Assembly (NCBI GenBank): GCA_036961295.1
Contig: JBALVX010000002.1
Span: 558,001-622,000, forward strand
Direction of reading: 5' to 3'
DNA length: 64,000 bases
Source of the DNA: JAGPUQ01 sp036961295
Lineage (GTDB): Bacteria > Pseudomonadota > Gammaproteobacteria > Pseudomonadales > Porticoccaceae
Within the stretch, counting starts at the first letter, position 1. Each line of letters opens with the position of its first letter. The notes under the pieces were generated by a model. It was not told the origin of the DNA and searched no databases. It worked only from the letters and a program-made list of their open reading frames with translations. Below, one piece after another: positions 7,272-16,164 of the stretch. Position numbers and translations under genes: made by a program.

Positions 7272-9302
7272 ATGCGTTTCCCAGATTCCTTTGATGTCAT
7301 CGTTATTGGTGGCGGCCATGCGGGCACCGAGGCGTGTTTGGCGGCGGCGCGCATGGGTTGTGCGACTCTGTTGGTGACGCATAACGTAGAAACCCTGGGT
7401 CAAATGTCCTGTAATCCCGCCATTGGCGGCATCGGCAAAAGTCATTTGGTCAAAGAAATCGACGCCCTGGGCGGAGCCATGGCTCAGGCGACCGACAGCG
7501 GCGGCATACAGTTTCGCGTGCTCAACGCCCGCAAAGGCCCGGCGGTTCGCGCTACCCGAGCACAGGCGGACCGGGTGCTATACAAAGCGGCCATACGCGG
7601 TATTTTAGAGAATCAGCCCAACCTCACTATTTTTCAGCAAGGCGTGGACGACCTCATTGTCGAGGGCGACCGGGTCTCCGGAGTGGTAACGGCAATGGGC
7701 GTCGAGTTTCGCGCCCCCACTGTGGTGTTAACTGCAGGGACCTTCCTCGGTGGTCGTATTCACATTGGGCTCGATAATCATTCCGGCGGGCGGGCAGGTG
7801 ATCCTCCCTCCGTTCGACTTGCGGAGCGCCTGCGCGAACTGCCCTTCCGGGTAGACCGGCTTAAAACTGGCACTCCGCCACGCATTGATGCGAGCACGGT
7901 TAATTTCGAGGGTCTGGAAGAGCAGTGGGGCGATCAACCCACACCGGTTATGTCCTATTTGGGCTCCGTCGCAGATCATCCTCGGCAAACCTGCTGCTGG
8001 GTGACCCACACCAATACCCAAACCCACGATATTATCCGCGGCGGTCTGGATCGCTCACCGATGTACACCGGAGTGATCGACGGCATTGGTCCGCGTTACT
8101 GTCCTTCCATCGAAGACAAAATTGTGCGTTTTGCCGACAAAGACAGCCATCAAATTTTTATTGAACCGGAGGGCCTGGAGACTCATGAGCTCTACCCCAA
8201 CGGCATTTCCACCAGCTTGCCCTTTGATGTGCAGCTCAGCCTGGTGCGTTCTATCAAAGGTTTTGAAAACGCCCACATTACCCGCCCGGGCTACGCTATC
8301 GAATACGATTTTTTTGATCCTCGAGATTTGCGTCACAGCCTGGAAACACGAGCCTTGAAAGGTCTGTACTTCGCCGGACAGATCAACGGCACCACCGGTT
8401 ACGAGGAGGCCGCAGCGCAAGGGTTGTTGGCGGGACTTAACGCCGCTCGACAAGCCCTTCAGCAGGAGCCGTGGACGCCGGGTCGGGATGAAGCCTACCT
8501 GGGGGTGATGGTTGATGACTTGGTCACCACCGGAACCCGTGAGCCCTATCGGATGTTTACTAGTCGCGCCGAATATCGACTGATGCTGCGCGAAGATAAT
8601 GCTGATCAGCGCCTGACCGAAATCGGACGCAAACTCGGTCTGGTCGACGATCACCGCTGGCAGCACTTTAGTGATAAGTGCGAGGCCATCGAACAAGAGC
8701 GTCAGCGCTTGCAGGACACCTGGGTGCAGGCTGGCTCAAGCCAGGCCTTACAGCTAGAGCCGCTGCTGGAAAAACCTTTATCGCGAGAGGCAAACTTGCT
8801 AGAGCTGCTGAAGCGGCCGGGTTTAAGCTATGGCGATATAGCCGGTTTAGCGAACACTAGTCCGGACAGCTCTAACTCAGACGACTCTAAGCCGGATGAC
8901 TCTAACGCGGGTGACCCTAACCTGAACGACTCTAGCCCAGAAAAAACGGCCGCGCGTCAAACTGCAGGCGCACAAATTGAAATCGAAATTAAATATCAGG
9001 GTTATATTGATCGTCAACGGGGCGAAATAGAACGCCTGCGCCGCCATGAAAAAACCATTATCCCCAGCAGTTTTGATTACAGCGTGGTGTCCGGGTTATC
9101 CAATGAAGTGGTTCAAAAGCTCTCTGCCGCAGAACCCGAAAGCCTGGGCCGAGCGGCACGCATCTCCGGTGTCACGCCCGCAGCGGTTTCGCTGCTGCTC
9201 ATTTATCTGAAAAAACACTCTTTAGAAGCGGGTCGGGCCTCAGCAAATCCGGCGAAATTAAACCAAACATCAGGTACCGCGCCCAACAGCGCTCAAAACT
9301 GA
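7272..9302 (+). CDS. mnmG: tRNA uridine-5-carboxymethylaminomethyl modification enzyme MnmG
   Basis: FAD-dependent partner of MnmE in U34 modification of tRNA. The dinucleotide-binding motif VIGGGHAGTEA lies near residues 11-21, followed by the family blocks LVTHNVETLGQMSCNPAIGG and NGTTGYEEAAAQGL. The C-terminal domain includes YQGYIDRQ and SGLSNEVVQKL. The frame is open from a GTG at 7203, but the ATG at 7272 matches the family's N-terminus and gives 676 residues. That is still about 45 more than E. coli MnmG: a Ser/Asp/Asn-rich insertion at about residues 528-566 is built from five 15-bp repeats. It is the first gene of a plus-strand run followed by rsmG, parA and parB. Confidence 0.96.
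   Translation: MRFPDSFDVIVIGGGHAGTEACLAAARMGCATLLVTHNVETLGQMSCNPAIGGIGKSHLVKEIDALGGAMAQATDSGGIQFRVLNARKGPAVRATRAQADRVLYKAAIRGILENQPNLTIFQQGVDDLIVEGDRVSGVVTAMGVEFRAPTVVLTAGTFLGGRIHIGLDNHSGGRAGDPPSVRLAERLRELPFRVDRLKTGTPPRIDASTVNFEGLEEQWGDQPTPVMSYLGSVADHPRQTCCWVTHTNTQTHDIIRGGLDRSPMYTGVIDGIGPRYCPSIEDKIVRFADKDSHQIFIEPEGLETHELYPNGISTSLPFDVQLSLVRSIKGFENAHITRPGYAIEYDFFDPRDLRHSLETRALKGLYFAGQINGTTGYEEAAAQGLLAGLNAARQALQQEPWTPGRDEAYLGVMVDDLVTTGTREPYRMFTSRAEYRLMLREDNADQRLTEIGRKLGLVDDHRWQHFSDKCEAIEQERQRLQDTWVQAGSSQALQLEPLLEKPLSREANLLELLKRPGLSYGDIAGLANTSPDSSNSDDSKPDDSNAGDPNLNDSSPEKTAARQTAGAQIEIEIKYQGYIDRQRGEIERLRRHEKTIIPSSFDYSVVSGLSNEVVQKLSAAEPESLGRAARISGVTPAAVSLLLIYLKKHSLEAGRASANPAKLNQTSGTAPNSAQN
8865..8939 (+). 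repeat. 15-bp x 5 in-frame tandem repeat in mnmG
   Basis: Five consecutive 15-base units start at 8865, 8880, 8895, 8910 and 8925. The consensus is close to GACGACTCTAACCCG. They encode DSSNS, DDSKP, DDSNA, GDPNL and NDSSP. The block sits in a loop that is short in E. coli MnmG. Confidence 0.9.
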
Positions 9303-9325
9303 TCAACCGCCCCGCCACATAAAAA

Positions 9326-9976
9326 ATGCCCCAACCCATAGCAGACACCCCAGAGTTTTGTCAGCTCCTCGCCTCTGGCCTGGAGCGGCTTGGCTTGAGC
9401 TCAAGTTCGGAGCGAGAGCAAAAACTGCTGCGTTATCTCGATATGCTGGTGCGCTGGAATAAAACCTACAACCTGACCGCCGTTACCGATCCCGAAGCAA
9501 TGATTTACCGGCATCTGCTGGATAGTCTGGCGATCGCCGGGCACTTAGTTGGCCAGCGCTTTATCGATGTGGGTACCGGCGCGGGTTTGCCGGGCATACC
9601 GCTGTCGATCTGGATGGACGATAAATCCTTCGCGCTACTCGACAGCAACGGCAAAAAAACGCGCTTTCTGGTACAGGTGAAGCTGGAGTTAGGCCTGTCG
9701 AACGTCGAGGTTATTCACAGTCGGGTGGAACAGCATCAAGCTGAAACACGCTTTGATGGCGTATTAACTCGCGCCTTTGCCAGTCTCGCCGAAATGGTGG
9801 AACAATGTGATGACTTGCTGGCGGATAGCGGCGCGCTCTATGCCATGAAAGGCCGAATGTCCGATCAGGAGTTGTCCGCCCTGCCAAAAACTTATACTCT
9901 CCGTGCCGCCCGGGTGCTTGATATTCCCGGTGGCGATGAACAACGACATCTGGTCGAATTGACCCGTCAACCCTAA
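9326..9976 (+). CDS. rsmG: 16S rRNA (guanine527-N7)-methyltransferase RsmG
   Basis: Methylates N7 of G527 in 16S rRNA using S-adenosylmethionine. The 216-residue protein contains WNKTYNLTAV, RHLLDSL (62-68) and the SAM-binding loop FIDVGTGAGLPGIPL (79-93), all hallmarks of the former GidB family. Length is normal (E. coli 207). It lies 23 bases after mnmG and 24 bases before parA, as in Pseudomonas-type origins. Confidence 0.96.
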   Translation: MPQPIADTPEFCQLLASGLERLGLSSSSEREQKLLRYLDMLVRWNKTYNLTAVTDPEAMIYRHLLDSLAIAGHLVGQRFIDVGTGAGLPGIPLSIWMDDKSFALLDSNGKKTRFLVQVKLELGLSNVEVIHSRVEQHQAETRFDGVLTRAFASLAEMVEQCDDLLADSGALYAMKGRMSDQELSALPKTYTLRAARVLDIPGGDEQRHLVELTRQP

Positions 9977-10000
9977 ACACCCGTCGAGGCCAAGACACTT

Positions 10001-10846
10001 TTGCCACACATTTATGCCATAGCAAACCAGAAAGGCGGCGTGGGGAAAACCACCACCAGCGTCAATCTAGCCGCGTCGCTAGCTCATCTGGGTAAGCGCG
10101 TATTACTGGTAGACCTGGATCCCCAGGGCAACGCGACCATGGGTAGCGGGGTGGACAAAAGTCAGCTTGAATTTTCGATTTATGAAGTGCTCACCGACCA
10201 GGCCAGTTTTGCCCAGGCTTGTGTGAGCTGCGTCGACGCGGGCTACGACTTACTGCCGGCCAACGACGACCTGACCGCAGCGGAAGTGGAGCTGCTGAGT
10301 GTTGCCGACAAGGAGCAACGCCTAAAAACCGTGCTTGCCAATACCGAAAGTAAAACCGAAAGCAATACTGAAAATTACGACTACGTGATTATCGATTGTC
10401 CGCCCTCGCTCAATATGCTCACCGTAAACGCCCTGGTCGCAGCCGATAGTGTCATCATCCCCATGCAGTGCGAATACTATGCGCTGGAAGGTCTTACCGC
10501 GCTGGTAAATACCATCGCGCAGGTCGCCAAAGTCGCCAACTCGGGTTTGCGGGTAGAGGGCATACTGCGCACCATGTACGATGCTCGCAGTAGCTTGACC
10601 CTCGAAGTGTCCGATCAACTCCACCACCATTTTGGTAAACGCGTGTATCAAACCGTTATTCCCCGTAATGTTCGCCTCGCCGAAGCTCCTAGCTATGGCA
10701 AGCCGGCACTGTTGTACGATCGCCTCTCAAAAGGCGCGGTTGCCTATTTGGGTCTGGCAGATGAAATTTTGCGCCGCCGTGACAAGTCGGCAAGTGCCAA
10801 CAAAGAGGGTGCCGCGACCACCGTGTCCGGTAGAGAGGCAGGCTGA
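10001..10846 (+). CDS. parA: Chromosome partitioning ATPase ParA (Soj)
   Basis: Walker-type ATPase that moves ParB-parS complexes and so segregates chromosome origins. The deviant Walker A motif QKGGVGKTT lies at residues 10-18, and Walker B reads YVIIDCPPSL. The protein has 281 residues; a Thr/Glu/Ser insertion near 115-127 (TESK, TESN, TENY) just before Walker B is a 12-bp x 3 repeat. TTG at 10001 is the start that fits the family's N-terminus (MPHIYAIANQKGG). Its stop overlaps the parB start by one base, so the two are translationally coupled. Confidence 0.96.
   Translation: MPHIYAIANQKGGVGKTTTSVNLAASLAHLGKRVLLVDLDPQGNATMGSGVDKSQLEFSIYEVLTDQASFAQACVSCVDAGYDLLPANDDLTAAEVELLSVADKEQRLKTVLANTESKTESNTENYDYVIIDCPPSLNMLTVNALVAADSVIIPMQCEYYALEGLTALVNTIAQVAKVANSGLRVEGILRTMYDARSSLTLEVSDQLHHHFGKRVYQTVIPRNVRLAEAPSYGKPALLYDRLSKGAVAYLGLADEILRRRDKSASANKEGAATTVSGREAG
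10343..10378 (+). repeat. 12-bp x 3 in-frame tandem repeat in parA
   Basis: Units ACCGAAAGTAAA, ACCGAAAGCAAT and ACTGAAAATTAC at 10343, 10355 and 10367 encode TESK, TESN and TENY, directly before the Walker B strand. Confidence 0.8.
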
Positions 10847-11766
10847 TGGCGACGAAACGCAAAGGCCTGGGCCGGGGGCTGGACGCATTGCTGGGTACTG
10901 CCGGGCTACAGGAAGCGGCAGAAAACCCGGCAACCAACGACACAGAAAGCGGCGCCGAAAACCGTGCCGTAAGCGCGATATCACGCTTGCCGAGCGCGGG
11001 GTTGGCGCAGTTACCGGTCGAGTTTTTAAGTCGAGGGCAATACCAGCCCCGGCGCGAGTTCGACCCAGAAACTCTGGAAGAGCTCGCTGAGTCAATAAAA
11101 AAGCAGGGCTTAATGCAGCCCGTCGTGGTTCGCGAGCTGGGCCCGGAGCGCTACGAAATTATTGCCGGAGAGCGCCGCTGGCGAGCCTGCCAGTTAGCGG
11201 GCCTGGCTGAAATCTCGGTCGTTATCAAGCAGGTCGATGACCAAACCGCCCTGGCGCTGGCCTTGATAGAAAATATTCAGCGCGAAGATCTTAATGCGAT
11301 GGAGGAGGGTCAGGCCCTGCTGCGTTTGCAAAGCGAATTTGAACTGAGTCAGCAACAGGTGGCGGACGCGGTCGGCAAATCCAGAGCGGCAGTGGCTAAT
11401 TTAATGCGTTTGACCAAGCTGGCCCCAGAGGTGCAAACCATGTTGTCGCGGGGTGACATCGATATGGGTCACGCGCGGGCGCTGTTAGCCCTCGACCTTT
11501 TGGCTCAGGTAGATACTGCACGACGGGTGGTGGATGCGAGTCTCAATGTGCGCCAAACCGAAAAACTGGTGCAATCGTTACAGGCTTCGCCGAAAAACAG
11601 CAAACAAGCGCCGCGGATTGATCCCGATATCCGCCGCCTTGAAGATGATCTTTCCGCCAGACTGGGAGCACCAGTAAAGGTTCAGCATGCTGGCAAGGGA
11701 GGTAAACTGATTATTCGTTATACCAGTGTTGATGTGCTGGAAGGCATTTTGGAAAAGCTGGGCTAA
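10846..11766 (+). CDS. parB: Chromosome partitioning protein ParB (CTPase, parS-binding)
   Basis: ParB loads at parS sites and spreads as a CTP-dependent clamp. The 306-residue protein starts with the family sequence KRKGLGRGLDALLG. It then has a variable Ala/Glu/Ser-rich segment (about 20-55), the ParB/CTP-binding domain with QPRREFD and IIAGERRWRAC, and a helix-turn-helix with LSQQQVADAVGKSRAAVANL. The C-terminal dimer domain contains RLGAPVKVQH. It overlaps parA by one base. No parS was recognised in the window. After a 160-base gap with its own promoter the atp operon follows. Confidence 0.96.
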   Translation: MATKRKGLGRGLDALLGTAGLQEAAENPATNDTESGAENRAVSAISRLPSAGLAQLPVEFLSRGQYQPRREFDPETLEELAESIKKQGLMQPVVVRELGPERYEIIAGERRWRACQLAGLAEISVVIKQVDDQTALALALIENIQREDLNAMEEGQALLRLQSEFELSQQQVADAVGKSRAAVANLMRLTKLAPEVQTMLSRGDIDMGHARALLALDLLAQVDTARRVVDASLNVRQTEKLVQSLQASPKNSKQAPRIDPDIRRLEDDLSARLGAPVKVQHAGKGGKLIIRYTSVDVLEGILEKLG

Positions 11767-11844
11767 TGTCGTGAGGCGATGTTAATTTTCTTCAGTTAAT
11801 AGAACGCTCGGGGCAGTATTTTTTAAAATGGGTGTTATGAGTCC

Positions 11845-11873
11845 TTGATCCCTTACTAACCCAAGATTATAAT
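11845..11873 (+). promoter_or_regulatory. Sigma70-type promoter of the atp operon
   Basis: TTGATC (11845-11850) and a perfect TATAAT (11868-11873) are separated by 17 bases. The predicted start near 11880 leaves a leader of about 50 bases to atpI. Confidence 0.8.
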
Positions 11874-11928
11874 GCCCGCCCGCAAAAACCCATGTTAGCT
11901 GGATTGGTTAAATGGAACGGGCAGAGAC

Positions 11929-12330
11929 ATGAGTAGTAAGCTAGTGGTTAAGCAGCTCCTGCTGATGTGTTTTGTTATCGTGGGCCTTGCTGCCCTGGTT
12001 TGGGTTTTTGGTGAGGGTTCGGCCCCAACCGCGACGATGGTTGGTGGAGGTATTGGCCTGTTGGCCTACACCTTATCAAGCGCCGTGCTTTTAGTGGCCG
12101 GGGGTGGCCAGTCGGCAGGCGGGGTAGTTACCCGGGTTATTGCTGGCGAGCTGATCAAGGTCAGCGTTATAGTTTTAGGTCTCGCGGTGGTGTTTGTCGG
12201 CGCGATACCGGTTTTTGAACCATTAAAAGAAGGCGGCAACGCTTTCGTGTTAATCGCCACATGCGCGACAGTTATCGTTGTACATGCGGTTGGAGGGGTG
12301 ATCTTTGCCCCACAAACAAAATCTCTTTAA
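11929..12330 (+). CDS. atpI: F1Fo ATP synthase accessory protein AtpI
   Basis: First gene of the atp operon. The 133-residue protein is almost entirely hydrophobic, with about four membrane segments (residues 10-27, 36-56, 73-95 and 104-125), as expected for AtpI. AtpI is reported to help c-ring assembly and Mg2+ uptake. Sequence conservation in this family is low, so the call rests on topology, length and the position directly before atpB. Confidence 0.88.
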   Translation: MSSKLVVKQLLLMCFVIVGLAALVWVFGEGSAPTATMVGGGIGLLAYTLSSAVLLVAGGGQSAGGVVTRVIAGELIKVSVIVLGLAVVFVGAIPVFEPLKEGGNAFVLIATCATVIVVHAVGGVIFAPQTKSL

Positions 12331-12384
12331 GTAGCGAGGCGGTTTAATGCAGTTACTTAGAGCACACGGCAGGAATCACACACT

Positions 12385-13218
12385 ATGAGCTCAACTGGCG
12401 AGACACAGTCCTCCAGCGAGATCATCGCCCACCATCTGACCAACCTCACCTATGGCCGTCACGACGATGGTACCTGGGGTATTGCTCACGGTAGTGCCGA
12501 TATTGCCGAAATGGGCTTTATGGCGATTAACCTCGACAGCATGTTTTTCTCGCTGTTGTTGGGTGGCCTGTTTTTGTTGGTGTTCCGCATGGTTGCGAAA
12601 AAGGCCACGGTCGGTGTTCCGGGTCGCATGCAGAACATGGTCGAAATGGCCGTTGAGATGATCAACGACAATGTTAAGAGTATGTTTAATCACAAGAGCC
12701 CAGTGGTTGCGCCGATGGCGCTTACGGTGTTTATGTGGGTGTTGTTGATGAACGTGATGGATCTGGTGCCGATAGACTTTCTGCCCAAGCTCGCAGGTCT
12801 GTTTGGTGTCCCTTATTTAAAAGTCGTGCCCACGACTGACGTCAACGTCACCATGGGTATGGCTCTAAGTGTCTTTATAGTGATGGTGTTTTACAGCATT
12901 AAGCAGAAAGGCGCTGGTGGTTTTGCGGCGGAGTTGTCGTTCCACCCTTTCGGTAAGATGGCGTTGCCAATAAATTTGTTTTTGGAAGTAGTTAATCTGC
13001 TCAGCAAGCCGTTGTCTTTGGGTTTACGATTGTTCGGAAACCTCTACGCAGGTGAAATGATCTTTATTCTGATCGCTTTGCTACCGTTTTGGACGCAGCC
13101 GTTTTTATCGGTGCCCTGGGCAATCTTTCATATTTTGATCATCTTTTTGCAGGCGTTTATTTTCATGGTGTTGACTGTGGTATATATGGCTCAGGCCTTT
13201 ACCGTAGATGAGCATTAA
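12385..13218 (+). CDS. atpB: ATP synthase Fo subunit a
   Basis: Membrane subunit forming the proton half-channels against the c ring. It has 277 residues and multiple membrane helices. The key segment PLSLGLRLFGNLYAGEM contains the essential arginine (Arg210 of E. coli) and the conserved Asn-Leu. The C-terminal helix with LQAFIFMVLTVVYMAQA is also typical. Third-position usage and spacing match the rest of the operon. It lies 54 bases after atpI. Confidence 0.97.
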   Translation: MSSTGETQSSSEIIAHHLTNLTYGRHDDGTWGIAHGSADIAEMGFMAINLDSMFFSLLLGGLFLLVFRMVAKKATVGVPGRMQNMVEMAVEMINDNVKSMFNHKSPVVAPMALTVFMWVLLMNVMDLVPIDFLPKLAGLFGVPYLKVVPTTDVNVTMGMALSVFIVMVFYSIKQKGAGGFAAELSFHPFGKMALPINLFLEVVNLLSKPLSLGLRLFGNLYAGEMIFILIALLPFWTQPFLSVPWAIFHILIIFLQAFIFMVLTVVYMAQAFTVDEH

Positions 13219-13263
13219 TTAACCACTAACCTTCGTTCAATCAACGATCCACTTGGAGTGATA

Positions 13264-13497
13264 ATGGAAACTTCTTTAATTTATATTGCTGCGGCATTAG
13301 TCATGGGCTTAGCCGCAATTGGTGCCGGTATCGGTGTAGCTATTCTGGGCGGCAAGTTCCTCGAAGGTGCTGCTCGCCAGCCTGAACTAATCCCGGTATT
13401 GCGTACCCAGTTCTTCATTGTTATGGGTCTGGTTGATGCGATCCCAATGATTGGTTTGGTAATTGGTTTGTTCCTAGTATTTGCCAAGGGCGGCTAA
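13264..13497 (+). CDS. atpE: ATP synthase Fo subunit c
   Basis: Forms the rotating c ring. The 77-residue hairpin has two membrane helices joined by the polar loop RQPE (38-41) and the proton-carrying Asp58 in MGLVDAIPMI. The sodium-binding residues known from Na+-type c subunits are absent, so proton coupling is expected. The frame is open from a GTG at 13258, but the ATG at 13264 has GGAG at the right distance and matches the family's N-terminus. Confidence 0.97.
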   Translation: METSLIYIAAALVMGLAAIGAGIGVAILGGKFLEGAARQPELIPVLRTQFFIVMGLVDAIPMIGLVIGLFLVFAKGG

Positions 13498-13551
13498 ATT
13501 GCTTCCGGCAAAAAATAGCCAATACCACGTAACTAACCAAAGGGTGTTAGC

Positions 13552-14022
13552 GTGAATTTTAATATGACTCTCGTTGGCCAGGCGATTTCGTTTTTCCTTT
13601 TCGTCTGGTTTTGCGCAAAATATGTATGGCCGCCAATTATTGGCGCTATGGATGAGCGCGCTGAAAAAATTGCCGATGGCCTAGAAGCTGCTGATCGCGC
13701 CAAGCGAGATCTGGAGTTGGCGCAGGATAGGGCGGTTGATCAACTAAAAGAAGCCAAGCAAGAAGCGGCTGTGCTTATTGATCAAGCGAACAAGCGCGCA
13801 GGCCAAATCGTTGAAGAAGCTAAAGACAAAGCACGCGAAGAAGGTGATCGCCTGAAAATTTCTGCCCAGGCAGAAATCGAACAGGAAGTGAATCGGGCTC
13901 GCGAAGAACTGCGCGGCAAGGTTGCAAGCCTGGCTGTTAGCGGTGCCGAGCGCATTCTTAAGCGCTCCGTCGATCAGGCCGCGAATAGCGACTTGATTGA
14001 TAACTTGGCAGCCGAGCTTTAA
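13552..14022 (+). CDS. atpF: ATP synthase Fo subunit b
   Basis: Peripheral stalk subunit, 156 residues exactly as in E. coli. One N-terminal membrane helix (about 5-25, containing GQAISFFLFVWFCAKYVWPP) is followed by a long charged coiled-coil rich in Lys, Glu and Ala that ends in the delta-binding tail. The start is GTG, supported by AAGGG upstream and by alignment of MNFNMTLVGQAIS with the E. coli N-terminus. It is two bases before atpH. Confidence 0.97.
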   Translation: MNFNMTLVGQAISFFLFVWFCAKYVWPPIIGAMDERAEKIADGLEAADRAKRDLELAQDRAVDQLKEAKQEAAVLIDQANKRAGQIVEEAKDKAREEGDRLKISAQAEIEQEVNRAREELRGKVASLAVSGAERILKRSVDQAANSDLIDNLAAEL

Positions 14023-14024
14023 TA

Positions 14025-14561
14025 ATGGCTGAACTTAGCACGCTGGCTCGGCCTTATGCTCGAGCAGCTTTTGAAAGCGCCGCTGCTGATAACAGTTTGC
14101 AACAATGGGCCGACGCCCTGGTCTTGCTCGCTGGTATTGCTGTGCAGGATAAAGTTGCCGCGTTAATACAGGCGCCAAGTCTAACCGTAGAGCAAAAAGC
14201 CGACGCGCTGTTACAGCTTTGTGGCGACGAGGTCGGCGGCAAGACTGCAAACTTCGTTACGCTGCTGGCTGAAAATCATCGTCTTGGTTTGCTTCCTCAA
14301 GTTCACGAGCAGTTTCATGCGCTCAAAACTGAGCGTGAGAAAGTGGTCGATGTGGAATTAATTAGCGCCATAGCTGTGGACGCAGCCCAGCAGGAAAAAT
14401 TAGCTAAGGCACTGGCGGCACGTTTAGAGCGCGAGGTTAATATCTCCGTCTCTGTCGATAGTGACTTAATAGGTGGTGCCGTCATCCGTGCCGGCGATAT
14501 GATCATAGATGGTTCCGTGCGGGGCCGTTTGAGTAAGCTCGCTGAAGCATTAAATTCGTAG
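14025..14561 (+). CDS. atpH: ATP synthase F1 subunit delta
   Basis: Connects the top of the alpha-beta hexamer to the b-subunit stalk. The 178-residue protein begins ELSTLARPYARAAFE, the family N-terminus. Its C-terminal motif DLIGGAVIRAGDMIIDGSVR is diagnostic. It starts two bases after atpF ends, pointing to coupled translation. Confidence 0.97.
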   Translation: MAELSTLARPYARAAFESAAADNSLQQWADALVLLAGIAVQDKVAALIQAPSLTVEQKADALLQLCGDEVGGKTANFVTLLAENHRLGLLPQVHEQFHALKTEREKVVDVELISAIAVDAAQQEKLAKALAARLEREVNISVSVDSDLIGGAVIRAGDMIIDGSVRGRLSKLAEALNS

Positions 14562-14577
14562 GGTCGAGGAATCGAGA

Positions 14578-16122
14578 ATGCAGCAACTGAATCCATCTGA
14601 AATCAGTGAACTGATTAAACAGAGAATAGAAAGTCTGGACGTATCAACGGAGGCCAAGAACGAAGGCACCATTGTTTCCGTTTCAGATGGCATCGTGCGT
14701 ATCCACGGCCTGGCCGATGTGATGTACGGTGAAATGATCGAGTTTGATGGCGGCCTTTACGGCATGGCCCTCAACCTGGAGCGCGACTCCGTTGGCGCGA
14801 TCGTACTTGGCAGTTATCTCGGTTTGGCCGAGGGCGCAAAGGCGCGCTGCACCGGTCGTATCCTTGAAGTGCCGATCGGCCCCGAGCTGGAAGGCCGCGT
14901 GGTCGATGCGCTCGGTAATCCTATCGATGGCAAAGGCCCGGTTGAATCCAAATTAACGGACGCTATTGAAAAAGTAGCCCCCGGCGTTATTGAGCGTCAA
15001 TCGGTTGATCAGCCGGTGCAAACCGGACTGAAAGCCATTGATGCCATGGTGCCAGTAGGCCGAGGCCAGCGCGAATTGATTATTGGCGATCGCCAGACCG
15101 GTAAAACCGCGATTGCGATTGATGCCATCATCAATCAGAAAGGCACCGGTGTTAAATGTGTCTATGTAGCCATTGGCCAGAAAAACGCCACGGTTGCTAA
15201 CGTGGTACGTAAGCTCGAAGAGCACGGCGCCATGGAGCACACCATTGTGGTTGCTGCTACTGCGGCGGATCCCGCCTCCATGCAATACTTGGCACCTTAC
15301 GCCGGTTGCACCATGGGCGAGTACTATCGTGACCGCGGTCAAGATGCTTTGATTATTTATGATGATTTAACCAAGCAAGCTTGGGCCTATCGCCAGACTT
15401 CTTTGTTGCTGCGTCGGCCCCCGGGTCGTGAAGCTTATCCCGGTGATGTGTTCTATCTTCACTCCCGGTTGCTGGAGCGCTCTGCTCGGGTTAACGCCGA
15501 CTACGTTGAGAAGTTCACCAAGGGTGAAGTAAAAGGTAAGACCGGTTCCTTAACCGCGCTGCCGATTATTGAAACCCAGGCTGGTGACGTATCTGCGTTT
15601 GTACCGACCAACGTAATTTCTATTACCGATGGTCAGATCTTTGTTGAAACCGATTTGTTTAATGCCGGTATTCGTCCGGCAATGAACGCGGGTCTATCGG
15701 TATCGCGAGTAGGTGGTGCGGCACAGACATCTATTATTAAAAAGCTCGGCGGCGGTATTCGTCTGGCCCTGGCTCAGTATCGTGAACTGGCGGCGTTCTC
15801 CCAGTTTGCATCGGATCTGGATGATGCGACTCGCGCTCAACTCGAGCACGGTCAGCGCGTAACTGAACTGATGAAGCAAGCGCAATACTCTCCGCAAAGT
15901 GTCGCGGAAATGGGTGTTGTTTTGTACGCGGCGAACCAGGGTTATTTGAAAACAGTCGAAATCAACAAAATTGGTGATTTCGAAGCTTCATTGCTCTCGT
16001 ATATGAAATCCGAGCACACCGACCTGATGAGTGAAGTCGATAGCACGGGTTCCTGGAGTGCAGACATTCAGGCGAGCTTTAAAGCTGCACTCGACAAATT
16101 TGTCGCTACTCAAACCTGGTAA
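14578..16122 (+). CDS. atpA: ATP synthase F1 subunit alpha
   Basis: Non-catalytic nucleotide-binding subunit of F1, 514 residues (E. coli 513). Walker A GDRQTGKTA lies near 169-177. The family signature PAMNAGLSVSRVGGAAQ follows at about 360. The N-terminal crown domain is complete, starting QQLNPSEISELIKQRI. It lies 16 bases after atpH within the operon. Confidence 0.98.
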   Translation: MQQLNPSEISELIKQRIESLDVSTEAKNEGTIVSVSDGIVRIHGLADVMYGEMIEFDGGLYGMALNLERDSVGAIVLGSYLGLAEGAKARCTGRILEVPIGPELEGRVVDALGNPIDGKGPVESKLTDAIEKVAPGVIERQSVDQPVQTGLKAIDAMVPVGRGQRELIIGDRQTGKTAIAIDAIINQKGTGVKCVYVAIGQKNATVANVVRKLEEHGAMEHTIVVAATAADPASMQYLAPYAGCTMGEYYRDRGQDALIIYDDLTKQAWAYRQTSLLLRRPPGREAYPGDVFYLHSRLLERSARVNADYVEKFTKGEVKGKTGSLTALPIIETQAGDVSAFVPTNVISITDGQIFVETDLFNAGIRPAMNAGLSVSRVGGAAQTSIIKKLGGGIRLALAQYRELAAFSQFASDLDDATRAQLEHGQRVTELMKQAQYSPQSVAEMGVVLYAANQGYLKTVEINKIGDFEASLLSYMKSEHTDLMSEVDSTGSWSADIQASFKAALDKFVATQTW

Positions 16123-16164
16123 GCAACATTACCAGCGTTATATTAGAAAGCGTGGGAGCACATA

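Noticed and set aside
8055..8696. 213-codon open frame opposite mnmG
   Set aside because: A shadow of the highly conserved mnmG coding sequence; no start signal or known domain.
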